DNA of 64,000 bases from an uncultured Clostridia bacterium (lineage in GTDB: Bacteria; Bacillota; Clostridia; Christensenellales; Borkfalkiaceae), in assembly GCA_944359365.1 (NCBI GenBank), contig CALVST010000004.1:1-64000 (forward strand), written 5' to 3'. Shown piece by piece: positions 33,306 through 42,075 of the stretch. The position numbers were made by a program, and so were the translations under genes. The notes under the pieces were generated by a model. That model searched no databases. It saw nothing but the letters and a program-made list of their open reading frames with translations, and had not been told where the DNA came from. Positions within the stretch are counted from its first letter, which is position 1, and every line of letters starts with the position of its first letter.

Positions 33306-33962
33306 CTATAAATCTACTCGCTGAAAATATTTCATTGATAATTTGCAGCTAATAGCAGATAGCATGATATAGACAACAAATCCTATGATCAGAGCGGCTG
33401 CTTTTGCTCCCGTATTTACAGTATTAAGTCCGTTCAGCGTAATAGAATACAGCGGTATAGCCCAACGTAAAATGATAAAAACGCCGATCAGCAAAAACTC
33501 GACGATTGCGCCGATTACAAAAGGAACCCCGATTTTATCGGGTGCTTTGAAGTAACGAGGGAAGAATATCAGATTAAATATGCCGAGTAAAATCGCGCCA
33601 TTCCCCACGAGAACAATGTTTGCCGATATTCCCGCTTGGTTGACATACTGCTCCGCAGGCAAAACAGCTCCTTTGACTGCGCCGATAATTCCCACAAGCA
33701 ATAAAATTATACACTGCAATCCAATCGTGACGAGTATTTTTGCAAGAGGGATATGCTCCTTTTTTACGGGCAATGCGCAGGAAAACGCAATATCCCCGTT
33801 TTCTCTTGTCATCATACAGCAGAAAAATACCGAAAGGCAAGAGAAAAAGAAAATGACTTCATACGGATAATTCGGCACAAATACAAGTGCGGCAAAGGAG
33901 AGAAAGATAAAAACCGTAGGGTGCAAGCATAAAGCTAATTCTTTTTTAATCAGATTAACCAT
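33306..33962 (-). CDS. ABC-2 type permease subunit
   Basis: A 218-residue integral membrane protein with about six hydrophobic segments and no soluble domain, consistent with the permease of an ABC-2 type system. The N-terminal amphipathic start MVNLIKKELALCLHP is typical of this class. It overlaps the ATPase gene by 8 bp and is last in a minus-strand operon with an AbrB-like regulator. Third codon positions are much richer in A/T than in the neighbouring genes, a sign of recent acquisition. The substrate is unknown; antimicrobial-peptide or lipid export is common for such trios. Confidence 0.78.
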   Translation of the reverse strand: MVNLIKKELALCLHPTVFIFLSFAALVFVPNYPYEVIFFFSCLSVFFCCMMTRENGDIAFSCALPVKKEHIPLAKILVTIGLQCIILLLVGIIGAVKGAVLPAEQYVNQAGISANIVLVGNGAILLGIFNLIFFPRYFKAPDKIGVPFVIGAIVEFLLIGVFIILRWAIPLYSITLNGLNTVNTGAKAAALIIGFVVYIMLSAISCKLSMKYFQRVDL

Positions 33963-34806
33963 GCCTTTTCTCCTCGTTCGCCTTTTCCAAATGAACTATG
34001 ATATTGTCGATTGTTGCGTCTGCAAGAGTAACCCCGTTTAATATTTTAGCATCACGCGGGAGCAGTCCTTCGTATCCGTCTTTTACCGACTTAACGCCGA
34101 TTGCATTTGCCGCCGTTGCGTCTGCAAGAGAAGAAAAATGCGCCAACTTATATTTACCAAGCAATTCTTTCAGCGGACAAGCCGCAAGAATCTTGCCCTC
34201 CGAAATATAAACAATGTCGTCGGCAATTCGCATCAGGTCGGAAGTGATATGCGTGGAAAAGAGTACAGATACTCCTTCGTCACGCACAAGTTGTAAAACG
34301 ATGTCGCAAAACTCTTCGCGCGAAAGCGGGTCAAGCCCGCTTGTCGGCTCGTCCATAATGAGCAACTTTGCTCCGTGCGAAAGGGCGAGAGAAAGCGCAA
34401 ATTTTACTTTCATCCCTTCGGAAAGTTCCTTTACCTTTTTCCTTTCAGACAGTCCGAATTGCGCAAGGAATTTTTCGTACTTGCCTTGATTCCACGTCGG
34501 ATAGAAAGGCTCGTAGGCTTTGCGGATAGCGGCAAGCGTGTTCATAGGATAATATCGAAAGCCGCCGCCCACATAGCCGATCATCTGTTTGACAGTCATT
34601 TCGTCTTTAATAATATCTTTACCAAAGACGGCGACATCTCCTTCTGCAGCGATAAGCCGCAGGACGCCTTTGATAGTCGTGCTTTTTCCTGCGCCGTTTC
34701 TTCCGATAAGCCCGGATATATGCCCCTGCGGTACGCAAAAACTGACTTTATCAAGCGTAAATTCAGGATATACTTTCGACAACCCTTTTACTTCAAGCGC
34801 GTTCAT
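33955..34806 (-). CDS. ABC transporter ATP-binding protein
   Basis: A 283-residue ATPase with Walker A GRNGAGKSTT, Q-loop YVGGGFRYYP region, signature LSEGMKVK and Walker B LLIMDEPTSGLD, followed by the H-loop in FSTHITSD. The family is that of ABC-2 exporters, and the signature LSEGM (not LSGGQ) is frequent in this subgroup. It pairs with the permease at 33306-33962. The start overlaps the AbrB-like gene by 4 bp, so all three genes form one unit. Confidence 0.9.
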   Translation of the reverse strand: MNALEVKGLSKVYPEFTLDKVSFCVPQGHISGLIGRNGAGKSTTIKGVLRLIAAEGDVAVFGKDIIKDEMTVKQMIGYVGGGFRYYPMNTLAAIRKAYEPFYPTWNQGKYEKFLAQFGLSERKKVKELSEGMKVKFALSLALSHGAKLLIMDEPTSGLDPLSREEFCDIVLQLVRDEGVSVLFSTHITSDLMRIADDIVYISEGKILAACPLKELLGKYKLAHFSSLADATAANAIGVKSVKDGYEGLLPRDAKILNGVTLADATIDNIIVHLEKANEEKRHG

Positions 34807-35030
34807 TTTTTCTCTTCATCTCCGTTCTTTGCATGATTGACGGCATTCCAAAACGATTCAACATAAGAAAACGGCTGCAAAGCAATACCTTGTCCTTTGT
34901 CCGCCATCAAGACCAAAGAATCGCCCGGATTCAGCGAAAACATATCCCGCACCTCTTTGGGAATGACGATTTGCCCTTTAGGGCCAATCTTTACCGTAGC
35001 CAGAAACTTACCTTCGGGGAAATTTTCCAT
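34803..35030 (-). CDS. AbrB/SpoVT-type DNA-binding protein
   Basis: A 75-residue swapped-hairpin AbrB-domain protein (VKIGPKGQIVIPKEVRDMF, then NPGDSLVLM). Such proteins bind DNA as dimers and serve as transition-state regulators or antitoxins. Here it heads the operon with an ABC ATPase and permease where a GntR regulator is more usual, so it probably controls that operon. The ribosome site GAAAGGAAC lies just upstream. Base composition matches the rest of the AT-rich operon. Confidence 0.85.
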   Translation of the reverse strand: MENFPEGKFLATVKIGPKGQIVIPKEVRDMFSLNPGDSLVLMADKGQGIALQPFSYVESFWNAVNHAKNGDEEKK

Positions 35031-35071
35031 TTTTGTTCCTTTCAGTATAATTAGTTTTATTTTTCCTACTT

Positions 35072-35100
35072 ATTATACCATTAATTGTTTTATTAATCAA
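35072..35100 (-). promoter_or_regulatory. sigma-A promoter of the AbrB/ABC operon
   Basis: On the minus strand, TTGATT (35095-35100), a 17-bp spacer and TATAAT (35072-35077). It overlaps the end of the degenerate coding remnant at 35103-35289. Confidence 0.75.
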
Positions 35101-35102
35101 CC

Positions 35103-35289
35103 GTACAGATATAAAAATTTGTATTCCGCGGCGGTAGGCAGCTGATTCCGAATACGACAAATTCACACCGAACACCGCGTCGCAGCCCCCATCGGCGCGG
35201 TGCAAGCCCGCCGTTCAAAGCGCGTAACAGACATCGTACACAACGTCGATATCGCTTTCGTTCTTCTCCGCAAATTCGATCTGCAACGA
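35103..35289 (-). pseudogene. coding remnant with an in-frame TGA, possibly YbjQ-like
   Basis: On the minus strand one frame reads QIEFAEKNESDIDVVYDVCY, two more codons, TGA (35215-35217), then continues in the same frame with GGCDAVFGVNLSYSES and GIQIFISVRL. The second part resembles the GADAVIGV core and C-terminal strand of YbjQ/DUF74 heavy-metal-binding-domain proteins. There is no start codon or ribosome site, and the upstream side runs into the purF terminator. I take it as the decayed C-terminal half of a gene, though chance similarity cannot be excluded. It fills most of the 309 bp between the AbrB-like and PurF-like genes. Confidence 0.35.
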
Positions 35290-35322
35290 AAAAGTGTATG
35301 AGCTTGCCGCCCATACACTTTT
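35290..35322 (-). terminator. terminator of the PurF-like gene
   Basis: An 11-bp perfect stem AAAAGTGTATG / CATACACTTTT (35290-35300 and 35312-35322) continues as T on the minus strand, 18 bp after the stop codon of the PurF-like gene. Confidence 0.75.
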
Positions 35323-35339
35323 GCTTATCCTGTAAATAT

Positions 35340-36743
35340 TTATTTTTTGCCGTTCCAACAATAGGTGCAGAATTTGCAGGCGGGCATGCCCGTCGACTCT
35401 ATCATGTCATCCAAGCGGTGATATTTCAAAGAGGTGAACTGCAATTCTTGGCGTATGCTTTCGACCATCGCCGCGAATTGGGGCGAATCGGGATCGGTGT
35501 AGGGGGCGACCGCCTCCTCCGCGTCCGTGCCTTCAAGTTCCGCGATCTTGCGCCGCGCGATGAGCTCGAGCGAAGAATTGGAGCGGGAGAAGTTCAAATA
35601 CGGGCAGCCGTACAGGATGGGCGGGCAGGCGAGGCGGATGTGCAGCTCCTTTGCGCCGCTCTTATACAAAAAGTCTGCCGTGCCGCGCATCTGCGTGCCG
35701 CGCACGAGCGAATCGTCTATTAGCACAAGGCGCTTGCCGCGTATCAGCGATTCGATGGGTATGAGCTTCATGTGCGCGATCAGGTCGCGCTTTTTTTGGT
35801 TCTGCGGCATGAAGGAACGGGGCCACGTCGCCGTATATTTGATGAAAGGGCGGGTGAGCGGCATGCCCGAACGGTTCGCGTACCCGACCGCGTGCGCCGT
35901 GCCCGAGTCGGGAAGCCCCGCAACGCTGTCGGCAACGGTGTTGTCGCGCCGCGCGAGCGCGTCGCCGCAGCGGTAGCGCATCTCTTCCACGTTCAGCCCC
36001 TCGTAGCTCGAGGCAGGGTTGCCGTAGTACACCCACAGGAAGGTGCAAATCTTCATTTCGCCGCGGGGCGGGGCGATCACCTGCACGCCTTCGGCGGTGA
36101 TGAAGTCCGTTTCGCCCGCGCCGAGCTCCTTATAATGATCATAGCCGAGGTTCAGGTAAGCGAACGATTCAAAGGAAACGCAGTAGGCGCCCGCTTTTTT
36201 GCCGATCGCAACGGGCGTTCTGCCCGCCTTGTCGCGCGCGGCGTAAATGCCTTCCGAAGTGAGGATGAGTATAGACATCGAGCCGTCAATGATGTCCTGC
36301 GCGTATTTTATTCCCTCGGGTATGGTGCTTCCGCAGTCGATGAGGGAAGCAACCAGTTCCGTCGCGTTGATGCTGCCGCCGCTCATCTCCAAAAAGTGCG
36401 TTTTTCCTTCCGAAAAGGCCTTTTTGACGAGTTCAGCGGTATTGTTGATGCGCCCGACCGTGCAGATCGCAAAATTGCCGAGGTGCGAGCGCACCAAAAG
36501 GGGCTGCGGCTCGCTGTCTGATATGCAGCCGATGCCGATATTGCCCTTCATTTCCTCAAAATCGCGCTCGAATTTGGTGCGGAAAGGGGAATTTTCTATG
36601 TTATGGATCGCACGGTTGAAGCCGTCCGCACCGTATACCGCCATGCCTGCCCGCCGCGTGCCGAGATGCGAATGATAGTCGGTACCGAAAAACAGATCGA
36701 ATACACAGTCCTTTTTGGACGCTACGCCGAAAAAACCGCTCAA
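35340..36743 (-). CDS. PurF-like amidophosphoribosyltransferase homologue without the N-terminal Cys
   Basis: A 467-residue relative of glutamine PRPP amidotransferase. The N-terminal Ntn-type glutaminase domain (about 1-230) has GTRRAGMAVYG and the C-terminal phosphoribosyltransferase domain has the PRPP loop LVLIDDSLVRGTQMRG. Classical PurF starts Met-Cys-Gly and the Cys is the nucleophile. This protein starts Met-Ser-Gly-Phe-Phe-Gly. The start is fixed by GGAGG at correct spacing from TTG at 36743. Close relatives from clostridia that I recall begin MGGFFGVASK, so a Cys-less subfamily seems to exist. It might use free ammonia or have another role. Cysteines near the C terminus (CKFCTYCW) may bind a cluster. 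Confidence 0.75.
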   Translation of the reverse strand: MSGFFGVASKKDCVFDLFFGTDYHSHLGTRRAGMAVYGADGFNRAIHNIENSPFRTKFERDFEEMKGNIGIGCISDSEPQPLLVRSHLGNFAICTVGRINNTAELVKKAFSEGKTHFLEMSGGSINATELVASLIDCGSTIPEGIKYAQDIIDGSMSILILTSEGIYAARDKAGRTPVAIGKKAGAYCVSFESFAYLNLGYDHYKELGAGETDFITAEGVQVIAPPRGEMKICTFLWVYYGNPASSYEGLNVEEMRYRCGDALARRDNTVADSVAGLPDSGTAHAVGYANRSGMPLTRPFIKYTATWPRSFMPQNQKKRDLIAHMKLIPIESLIRGKRLVLIDDSLVRGTQMRGTADFLYKSGAKELHIRLACPPILYGCPYLNFSRSNSSLELIARRKIAELEGTDAEEAVAPYTDPDSPQFAAMVESIRQELQFTSLKYHRLDDMIESTGMPACKFCTYCWNGKK

Positions 36744-36818
36744 AACTTTTGCCTCCGTAAAACGATAGTTGCGCAGCCTGCGGCATGAGCCGCGTTCCGC
36801 CGCGCCGATTACTGCAAC

Positions 36819-36847
36819 AGTATACCACAAAACGCGAATAAAGTCAG
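36819..36847 (-). promoter_or_regulatory. promoter of the PurF-like gene
   Basis: On the minus strand, CTGACT (36842-36847), 17 bp, TATACT (36819-36824), about 75 bp before the TTG start. Confidence 0.55.
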
Positions 36848-36905
36848 CCGTTCGCGCGGCGGGAGCCGAATTTTTTTTGCGGCGCCGCATAAAAATTGCT
36901 TATAG

Positions 36906-36948
36906 AAAGGGCGCGAAAGAGCATATTTTCGCTCTTTCGCGCCCTTTT
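36906..36948. terminator. strong bidirectional hairpin downstream of the M60 gene
   Basis: A perfect 17-bp stem (36906-36922 with 36931-36947; core GGGCGCGAAAGAGC) around an 8-base loop lies 12 bp after the M60 stop codon, with A/T runs on both sides. Confidence 0.85.
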
Positions 36949-36959
36949 GCTTTATGCGG

Positions 36960-39900
36960 TCATTTCTTTCTGATCAGCAGCAATACCGCGCCGCCGATCA
37001 CCGCAGCCAACAGTATGCCGCCCACAACGAATGGCCACGCGGGCAGGGGATCGTCCGCCGTGCCGTTGTTTTCTTCGTTCCCGTTGCCGCTGTCGCCGCC
37101 ATTTTCCTCGTTCCCGTTGCCGTTTTCACCGTCTTCGTTATCGCCGCCGCCCGTTTCGGGGGGAAGGGGTTCATACACCGCCACGGCGTTCAGGTGCGCG
37201 TTTGCCGTAACGGCATCGCCCGCGGCGTAAAGTTTATCGCCTATTTTCCATCCGACGAACCGCATGCCGCTTGCGCCTTCCGCGTCGGGCAGGGTAAAGG
37301 TGTCGCCCTCGGCGATATACTGCGTGCCGCTCGCCTGTCCGTCCGTTACGGTCATCGCATAATATCTGGTGCCCGCACCGATCTTCGTGCCGTCTTCCGA
37401 GAGTGCGCTTTTATAAATATCGTCTCCGCAGAAGATGAAAAAGTCGAACGAATTCGCGCCTTCCTCTCCGAGTGCGGAGGGGAAAGAGAACACAGTCAGG
37501 TTTTCGTTTGAGGGCGCGAGCACCGCGCGGATATCGAAAGAAGATGCCGCAAGGTCGGGCAGGGCGCTGAAGGAAAAGACTTTGTTTTCGGCAAGGTACA
37601 GCCCGCCCGAAAGGTTGAATACCGTTCCGGCTGAGGTAAATACGGCGCCGCTTGCAATGTACAGCGCACTGCCTTCGCCCGTATCCGCGGCGGATACGGA
37701 AAAGCCGCCGCCGTTCGTGCCCGCTTGCAGATAACCCGCCGCGTAAATGCCGCCCCCGCGCTCCGCCTCGTTGTTTTCCATGCGTATGTGCCCCGCGGTA
37801 ACGGTGCGGTTGCTGTTTTCGCTCTGCACGAATATGCCGCCGCCCGATTTTGCCGAGTTTGCAATAAAGGTGTTTTCCGGCGCGAGGAACTGCGTTTTGC
37901 CGTTCAGCCACGCGCCGCCGCCCTGATTTTCCGCCGTGTTTTCCGTAAAGGAACAGCCCTTGATCTCGGTAACGTTTCCCTTTGTAAGGTAAACCGCGCC
38001 GCCGTTTTGCGCGGCGTTCTTTTCGAATGTGCAGGAAGTGAGGAAAACGTTGTTATTTTCGGAGTACAGCGCCCCGCCGTTTTGCGTTGCCGTGCAGGAG
38101 AGAAACGTGGCGTTTTCCGCATAGATGCGGCAGCCGCTTGCGGTCGTTGCGACCGCGCCTCCGTCCGCGGCGGAATTGTACGAAAATACGCAGCCGTTCA
38201 GGTTTGCCGTGCCGCCCGTCAGGCGCACCGCGCCGCCGTTTCCCGTACACACGGCATTTTGCAGCGTTACGCCCGCATTCACCGTCAGCGTGCCGCCGCT
38301 TTCTATCATCGGCGACGCGGAAGAAATGCGCATGCCGTCCAGCGTCAGCGCACCGTTTTCCGCGCATTCGAGCGTCAGGGCGCCGCCGCCCGCAACGGTA
38401 AAGAGCGCCTGTGCCGAATCGCGCATGAGCGTCACTTTCCCTGAAAGGGGGCGTACGGTGACCGCCTTTGCAACGGTTACGCCCGATGCGTAAAGATCGC
38501 ACAGAAGATATACCGTATCGCCCGCTCCCGCGGCGTTTACCGCTTCGGCAAGGTCGGTGTAGTCCGTCCCGTTCACGCGGGCGACCTTTTCCGTATTCAC
38601 GCCCGCGGCGGCGCTTTCCGCCGTACAGGAAAGCAGCCTGTCGTATGCGCGCACTTTATAGAGCACGTCGCCTTCGGGAGCGGAAGTATCGGTATAGGCG
38701 CGCGTTTGGGTAAAGCCGATCACTTCGTATGCGCCGCCGTCTGCACTGCGCAGTATTTCGTAGCCGAGGTGCCCGAGCGCATCCGTTTCGGGCAAAAGGA
38801 TGCCGTAAGAGTTTCCGTTTTTGGATACGTTGAGTATCTTTGCGGAATCCTGCCCGTCGTACAGCGCAAGTTTGTCGCCGTGTTCGCGCATCAAGAGGTA
38901 CTGGTCTGCATCGTAATACCAAAATTTGAGCGGCTTTCCCGAAAGCCTGCCCGCGTCCTTAGCCGCCTGTATTGCGGTCTTGAAATTTTGCGAGGCGTTT
39001 TCGCCTGTGAACAGTTCCCCCGAACCCCAATAAAAGCCGATCCTTTCAAAATAATAGGAAAGGTCTGTGCCCGCCGCAAGGGATGCAAAGTAAACGTGCA
39101 GTTCGGCTTTTGTTTTGTCGGAAGAATCCGTCATGCCCGCCCTGTTTTCATAGCGGTAGCAGTTTTCAAACGCGCCCCAAAAACCGGGATAGCGGCTTTC
39201 GATGTTCCACCAAGGCAGTGCGGCGGACATCTTTTCCCCGTAAGCGTTTTTTTGGTTGTTATCGGGCGCTGCCGCGGCGGTAAAAGCGGCAAATTCTCCG
39301 CGCGCCGCTATGCCGCCGTGCATCGCCTGGTCGAACTGCGACCACATATTGTTAGTCGTTTCCGAAACCGTCCGTTCCGATATGTCCATCATGTGACCGA
39401 GTTCGTGTGCGAACCCCCATCCATAATATCCTGCCCCCGTCAATACGGTCGATTCCCAAGAGCCTTTTTGTATGCCGACGTGTTCGCCGAACGCATATGC
39501 CGCCGCCCAAGGCTGCATGATGCGCACGTTTACGTTGATATAGGGTGCACGCGAGTCGTATCCGCCGTCCGAAGGCGACAGCGCGACGCCTGCAAAATCC
39601 AACAGGGAAAAAACGTAATCGTCCCAGTCTTTGCAAACTTTTTCAGGGGAAACCTTTCCGTCTATGCACTGTGCCTTCACCTGTGATGCGGAGAGCGTAA
39701 GTATCACGTTGTCGCTCTGTATCTCTGCGGCGTCGACGATATTGTCCGGGGATTGTTCTTGCGCTTCAAGGAAAGACGCAACGTCTGCAAGGAACACCGC
39801 TTCATCGCCGCCCTCGCGGTAGACAGGGAATGTATAACCGCCCTCGATATAGATGCGCACGCTGTCGCTCTGCTCTTCCGCCGTGTAGGGGTTAATGAGA

Positions 39901-41048
39901 TAGATCGGTCCGCCGGGAGCGGTTTTGACAGTCCAGCCCGCATCGTACAGGTCGGGGACGGTAAAGTGGTTTATACCCGTTTGCAGTTTATATTCTCCGC
40001 TCTTCCACTTGTTCCAGCGCCCCAGATGCTGTGTGAAGACGATCGAAGGGAGAGGATCTCCCTCTTCGCAATCGACGAAAACGGTGAGCATTTCATTCGG
40101 CGCGGCGGAAATGCCCGTCGGTTGCCGATTCGTGCCCATCCAAACCATTTTCAGCGTATTCTGTGCGTATTGCGCCACGTTGCCCATGCGCCGTATTTCG
40201 GCGTTTTTTCCGCCTGTGGTAAATTCGCGCGCCTCTTCGAAGAGCGTTTCGCCGTCGATAACTGCCTGCGCCCTGTCCGCAAGGAACGCAAGGCTGCTGT
40301 CCAAAGTATACGCGGGCGTGCGTTTCACTTCCTCCACGATGCGCGCCGCTTCATCGGCGGAAATGCCGCTCACGAATTGCGTATAGCGGTAATCGGCGAA
40401 CAGATCGCGTAGCCTCGCCGCCGCTTCGCCTTCCGTTTTCAGAAAAATAAATTCGGCTGCGCTTGCGTATTTTGCTGCGATGTCGCTGTATACGTCGGTA
40501 AATTCAAACCGTATGCGTTTGCAAGACACCGTTTGCGGCAGAGTAAAGAGGACTTTTGCGCCCGTTTCCGCAGATACCGCAACGCCTGCCTCGGCAAAAT
40601 TTTCACCCGTATCGTCGGAAGAGGTGTATACGGTAAGCGTGCGCGGATAGCCGCGCTTTTTATAATTGTCCTGCCGCGTTGCATATACGATGCGCTCGAT
40701 CTGCGTCTCTTTGTCGAAAGCGACGGTAAAACGGTTGGTAAAATTCTGCGAGTTGGGCGTGTTTGTTTCCCAAAAGGTGGAAAATTTCCCGTCGAGCGCG
40801 TTTGCGGCGTCGTGCCCGGTATAACTGCCGCCGTTCGCTTCATAGTCCGTTATTGCGGAACCGCCGTCTGCCGTGCAGGAATAAGCGGCAAGGTAATCTT
40901 CGCTCAAAACGGAGTCGTCGTCCGAAAGCGCGCGCACGGAAATATTGCTTTGCGCCGTTGCGGGCAGCGAAAACGCGGCGACTGCCGACGCAGCGCAAAA
41001 CATCGAAAGCAGTGATAATATAATTAATGTTGTTTTTTTCTTCGTCAT
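36960..41048 (-). CDS. surface M60-like zinc metallopeptidase with discoidin-like and beta-helix regions
   Basis: A 1362-residue secreted protein. It has a signal peptide (about 1-33) and an F5/8 type C (discoidin-like) carbohydrate-binding domain (about 45-200). The Peptidase_M60 domain follows with HELGH at residues 548-552 and a downstream Glu (gluzincin HEXXH(8,28)E pattern). Then come a Cys-poor linker, a long beta-helix region with repeated GGAVYL/NNxAxxGGG-type turns (about 850-1150), and a cell-end with low-complexity Gly/Asn/Glu before a membrane segment (about 1332-1356) and RKK. M60 enzymes cleave mucin-like O-glycoproteins, so host mucin is the likely target. The start is the second ATG (41048), spaced 6 bp from AAGG. 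Confidence 0.8.
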   Translation of the reverse strand: MTKKKTTLIILSLLSMFCAASAVAAFSLPATAQSNISVRALSDDDSVLSEDYLAAYSCTADGGSAITDYEANGGSYTGHDAANALDGKFSTFWETNTPNSQNFTNRFTVAFDKETQIERIVYATRQDNYKKRGYPRTLTVYTSSDDTGENFAEAGVAVSAETGAKVLFTLPQTVSCKRIRFEFTDVYSDIAAKYASAAEFIFLKTEGEAAARLRDLFADYRYTQFVSGISADEAARIVEEVKRTPAYTLDSSLAFLADRAQAVIDGETLFEEAREFTTGGKNAEIRRMGNVAQYAQNTLKMVWMGTNRQPTGISAAPNEMLTVFVDCEEGDPLPSIVFTQHLGRWNKWKSGEYKLQTGINHFTVPDLYDAGWTVKTAPGGPIYLINPYTAEEQSDSVRIYIEGGYTFPVYREGGDEAVFLADVASFLEAQEQSPDNIVDAAEIQSDNVILTLSASQVKAQCIDGKVSPEKVCKDWDDYVFSLLDFAGVALSPSDGGYDSRAPYINVNVRIMQPWAAAYAFGEHVGIQKGSWESTVLTGAGYYGWGFAHELGHMMDISERTVSETTNNMWSQFDQAMHGGIAARGEFAAFTAAAAPDNNQKNAYGEKMSAALPWWNIESRYPGFWGAFENCYRYENRAGMTDSSDKTKAELHVYFASLAAGTDLSYYFERIGFYWGSGELFTGENASQNFKTAIQAAKDAGRLSGKPLKFWYYDADQYLLMREHGDKLALYDGQDSAKILNVSKNGNSYGILLPETDALGHLGYEILRSADGGAYEVIGFTQTRAYTDTSAPEGDVLYKVRAYDRLLSCTAESAAAGVNTEKVARVNGTDYTDLAEAVNAAGAGDTVYLLCDLYASGVTVAKAVTVRPLSGKVTLMRDSAQALFTVAGGGALTLECAENGALTLDGMRISSASPMIESGGTLTVNAGVTLQNAVCTGNGGAVRLTGGTANLNGCVFSYNSAADGGAVATTASGCRIYAENATFLSCTATQNGGALYSENNNVFLTSCTFEKNAAQNGGAVYLTKGNVTEIKGCSFTENTAENQGGGAWLNGKTQFLAPENTFIANSAKSGGGIFVQSENSNRTVTAGHIRMENNEAERGGGIYAAGYLQAGTNGGGFSVSAADTGEGSALYIASGAVFTSAGTVFNLSGGLYLAENKVFSFSALPDLAASSFDIRAVLAPSNENLTVFSFPSALGEEGANSFDFFIFCGDDIYKSALSEDGTKIGAGTRYYAMTVTDGQASGTQYIAEGDTFTLPDAEGASGMRFVGWKIGDKLYAAGDAVTANAHLNAVAVYEPLPPETGGGDNEDGENGNGNEENGGDSGNGNEENNGTADDPLPAWPFVVGGILLAAVIGGAVLLLIRKK

Positions 41049-41267
41049 GATCATCCTTTTTTCCGCGGATCAAAAAGATTTTAGCAGATTGTATCAAATA
41101 ATCGGTCTGCGTCAACCAAATTCGGGCCTGCAATTTCCCTTGCACGCGTTATGACTATTTTTGTGTAAATGGGCGGCAATTATGTGCGCGGCTGTCTTAT
41201 TATTTAGAACGAATATTTTCAATGCCCCGCGAATATAGTATTGAATCGGCACAAGAGGGGGTGTTTT

Positions 41268-41915
41268 ATGCATTTGAAGGAATTGTTCGACCTTTCTCAT
41301 ACCGGGGCGGCGGCACTGCTGCTTGCCCATGCTTATCCGTGGCAGGCTTTGGCAGAATTGGATGAGTTCATATTAAAAGGAGAGCGGAGCGGCTACGAGC
41401 AGTGCGGAGAGGGCATTTGGATACATAAAACGGCAAAAGTGGCGCCCACTGCCTGTATAAACGGCCCGTGCGTCATCGGGGCGTGGAGCGAGGTGCGGCA
41501 TTGCGCGTTCATACGCGGGCGAGCGTTCATAGGGGAAGGGTGCGTCATAGGAAACTCTTCGGAACTGAAAAACGTTATCCTGTTTGACGGTGTGCAGGTG
41601 CCGCACTACAATTATGTGGGCGACAGTATCCTCGGATACAGGGCGCACATGGGTGCGGGCGCGATAACTTCGAACGTGAAATCGGATAAAAGCCCCGTCG
41701 TCGTGCATTGGGGCGGGGAGTGCATTGCCACGGGCATGAAAAAGGTGGGCGCAATGATCGGCGATCATGCGGAGATCGGATGCGGCTGCGTGCTCAATCC
41801 CGGAACGGTGGTCGGCAGGGGCGCCGTCGTTTATCCGCTTTGCAGCGTGCGCGGCGAAGTTGCAGAAAACTGTATTTACAAAGGCGAAGGGAAGGTCGTT
41901 TTAAAGAGAAAGTAA
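41268..41915 (+). CDS. left-handed beta-helix acyltransferase-like protein
   Basis: A 215-residue protein whose middle and C-terminal parts have the hexapeptide repeats of a left-handed parallel beta-helix (IWIHKTAKVAPTACINGPC, then VIGNSSELKNVILFDG, then HAEIGCGCVLNPGTVVG). It resembles the acetyltransferase half of GlmU and other sugar-nucleotide acyltransferases, but the uridylyltransferase half is missing. A family with VPHYNYVGDSILG and GAGAITSNVKSDK in this order is known as GlmU-like. The start at 41268 follows AGAGGGGG. The substrate is not known. A T-rich hairpin follows. Confidence 0.75.
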   Translation: MHLKELFDLSHTGAAALLLAHAYPWQALAELDEFILKGERSGYEQCGEGIWIHKTAKVAPTACINGPCVIGAWSEVRHCAFIRGRAFIGEGCVIGNSSELKNVILFDGVQVPHYNYVGDSILGYRAHMGAGAITSNVKSDKSPVVVHWGGECIATGMKKVGAMIGDHAEIGCGCVLNPGTVVGRGAVVYPLCSVRGEVAENCIYKGEGKVVLKRK

Positions 41916-41916
41916 T

Positions 41917-41948
41917 AAAAAATGCGCCGACAACTCGGCGCATTTTTT
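41917..41948 (+). terminator. terminator of the beta-helix gene
   Basis: AAAAAATGCGCCGA, loop CAAC, TCGGCGCATTTTTT: a 14-bp stem. The same hairpin, nearly base for base, recurs at 42243-42275. Confidence 0.85.
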
Positions 41949-42075
41949 GTGAACATAATTTTAACTCGAAAAAGCAAAAACCGCGTTTTTTGACAAGCGC
42001 ATCCGATTTGCCGAATGCGTTCGGCTTACGAGGGAAGGGTGAATGCGCGGCATATTTATTTAGTGAGCCATTTAA
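41949..42075. repeat. dispersed intergenic repeat, degenerate copy
   Basis: This stretch aligns with the left two thirds of copy A (2731-2928) and of the neighbouring copy at 42076-42281: shared blocks are AACTCG, AACCGCG, GGCTTACG/GACTTACGG and AGGGTGAAT. It has many substitutions and has lost the long stems. Confidence 0.55.

Noticed and set aside
35093..35314. A 73-codon minus-strand ORF starting MGGKLIHFF
   Set aside because: It is a different frame from the protein-like remnant, starts inside the purF terminator and is Arg/Cys-rich without any family match.
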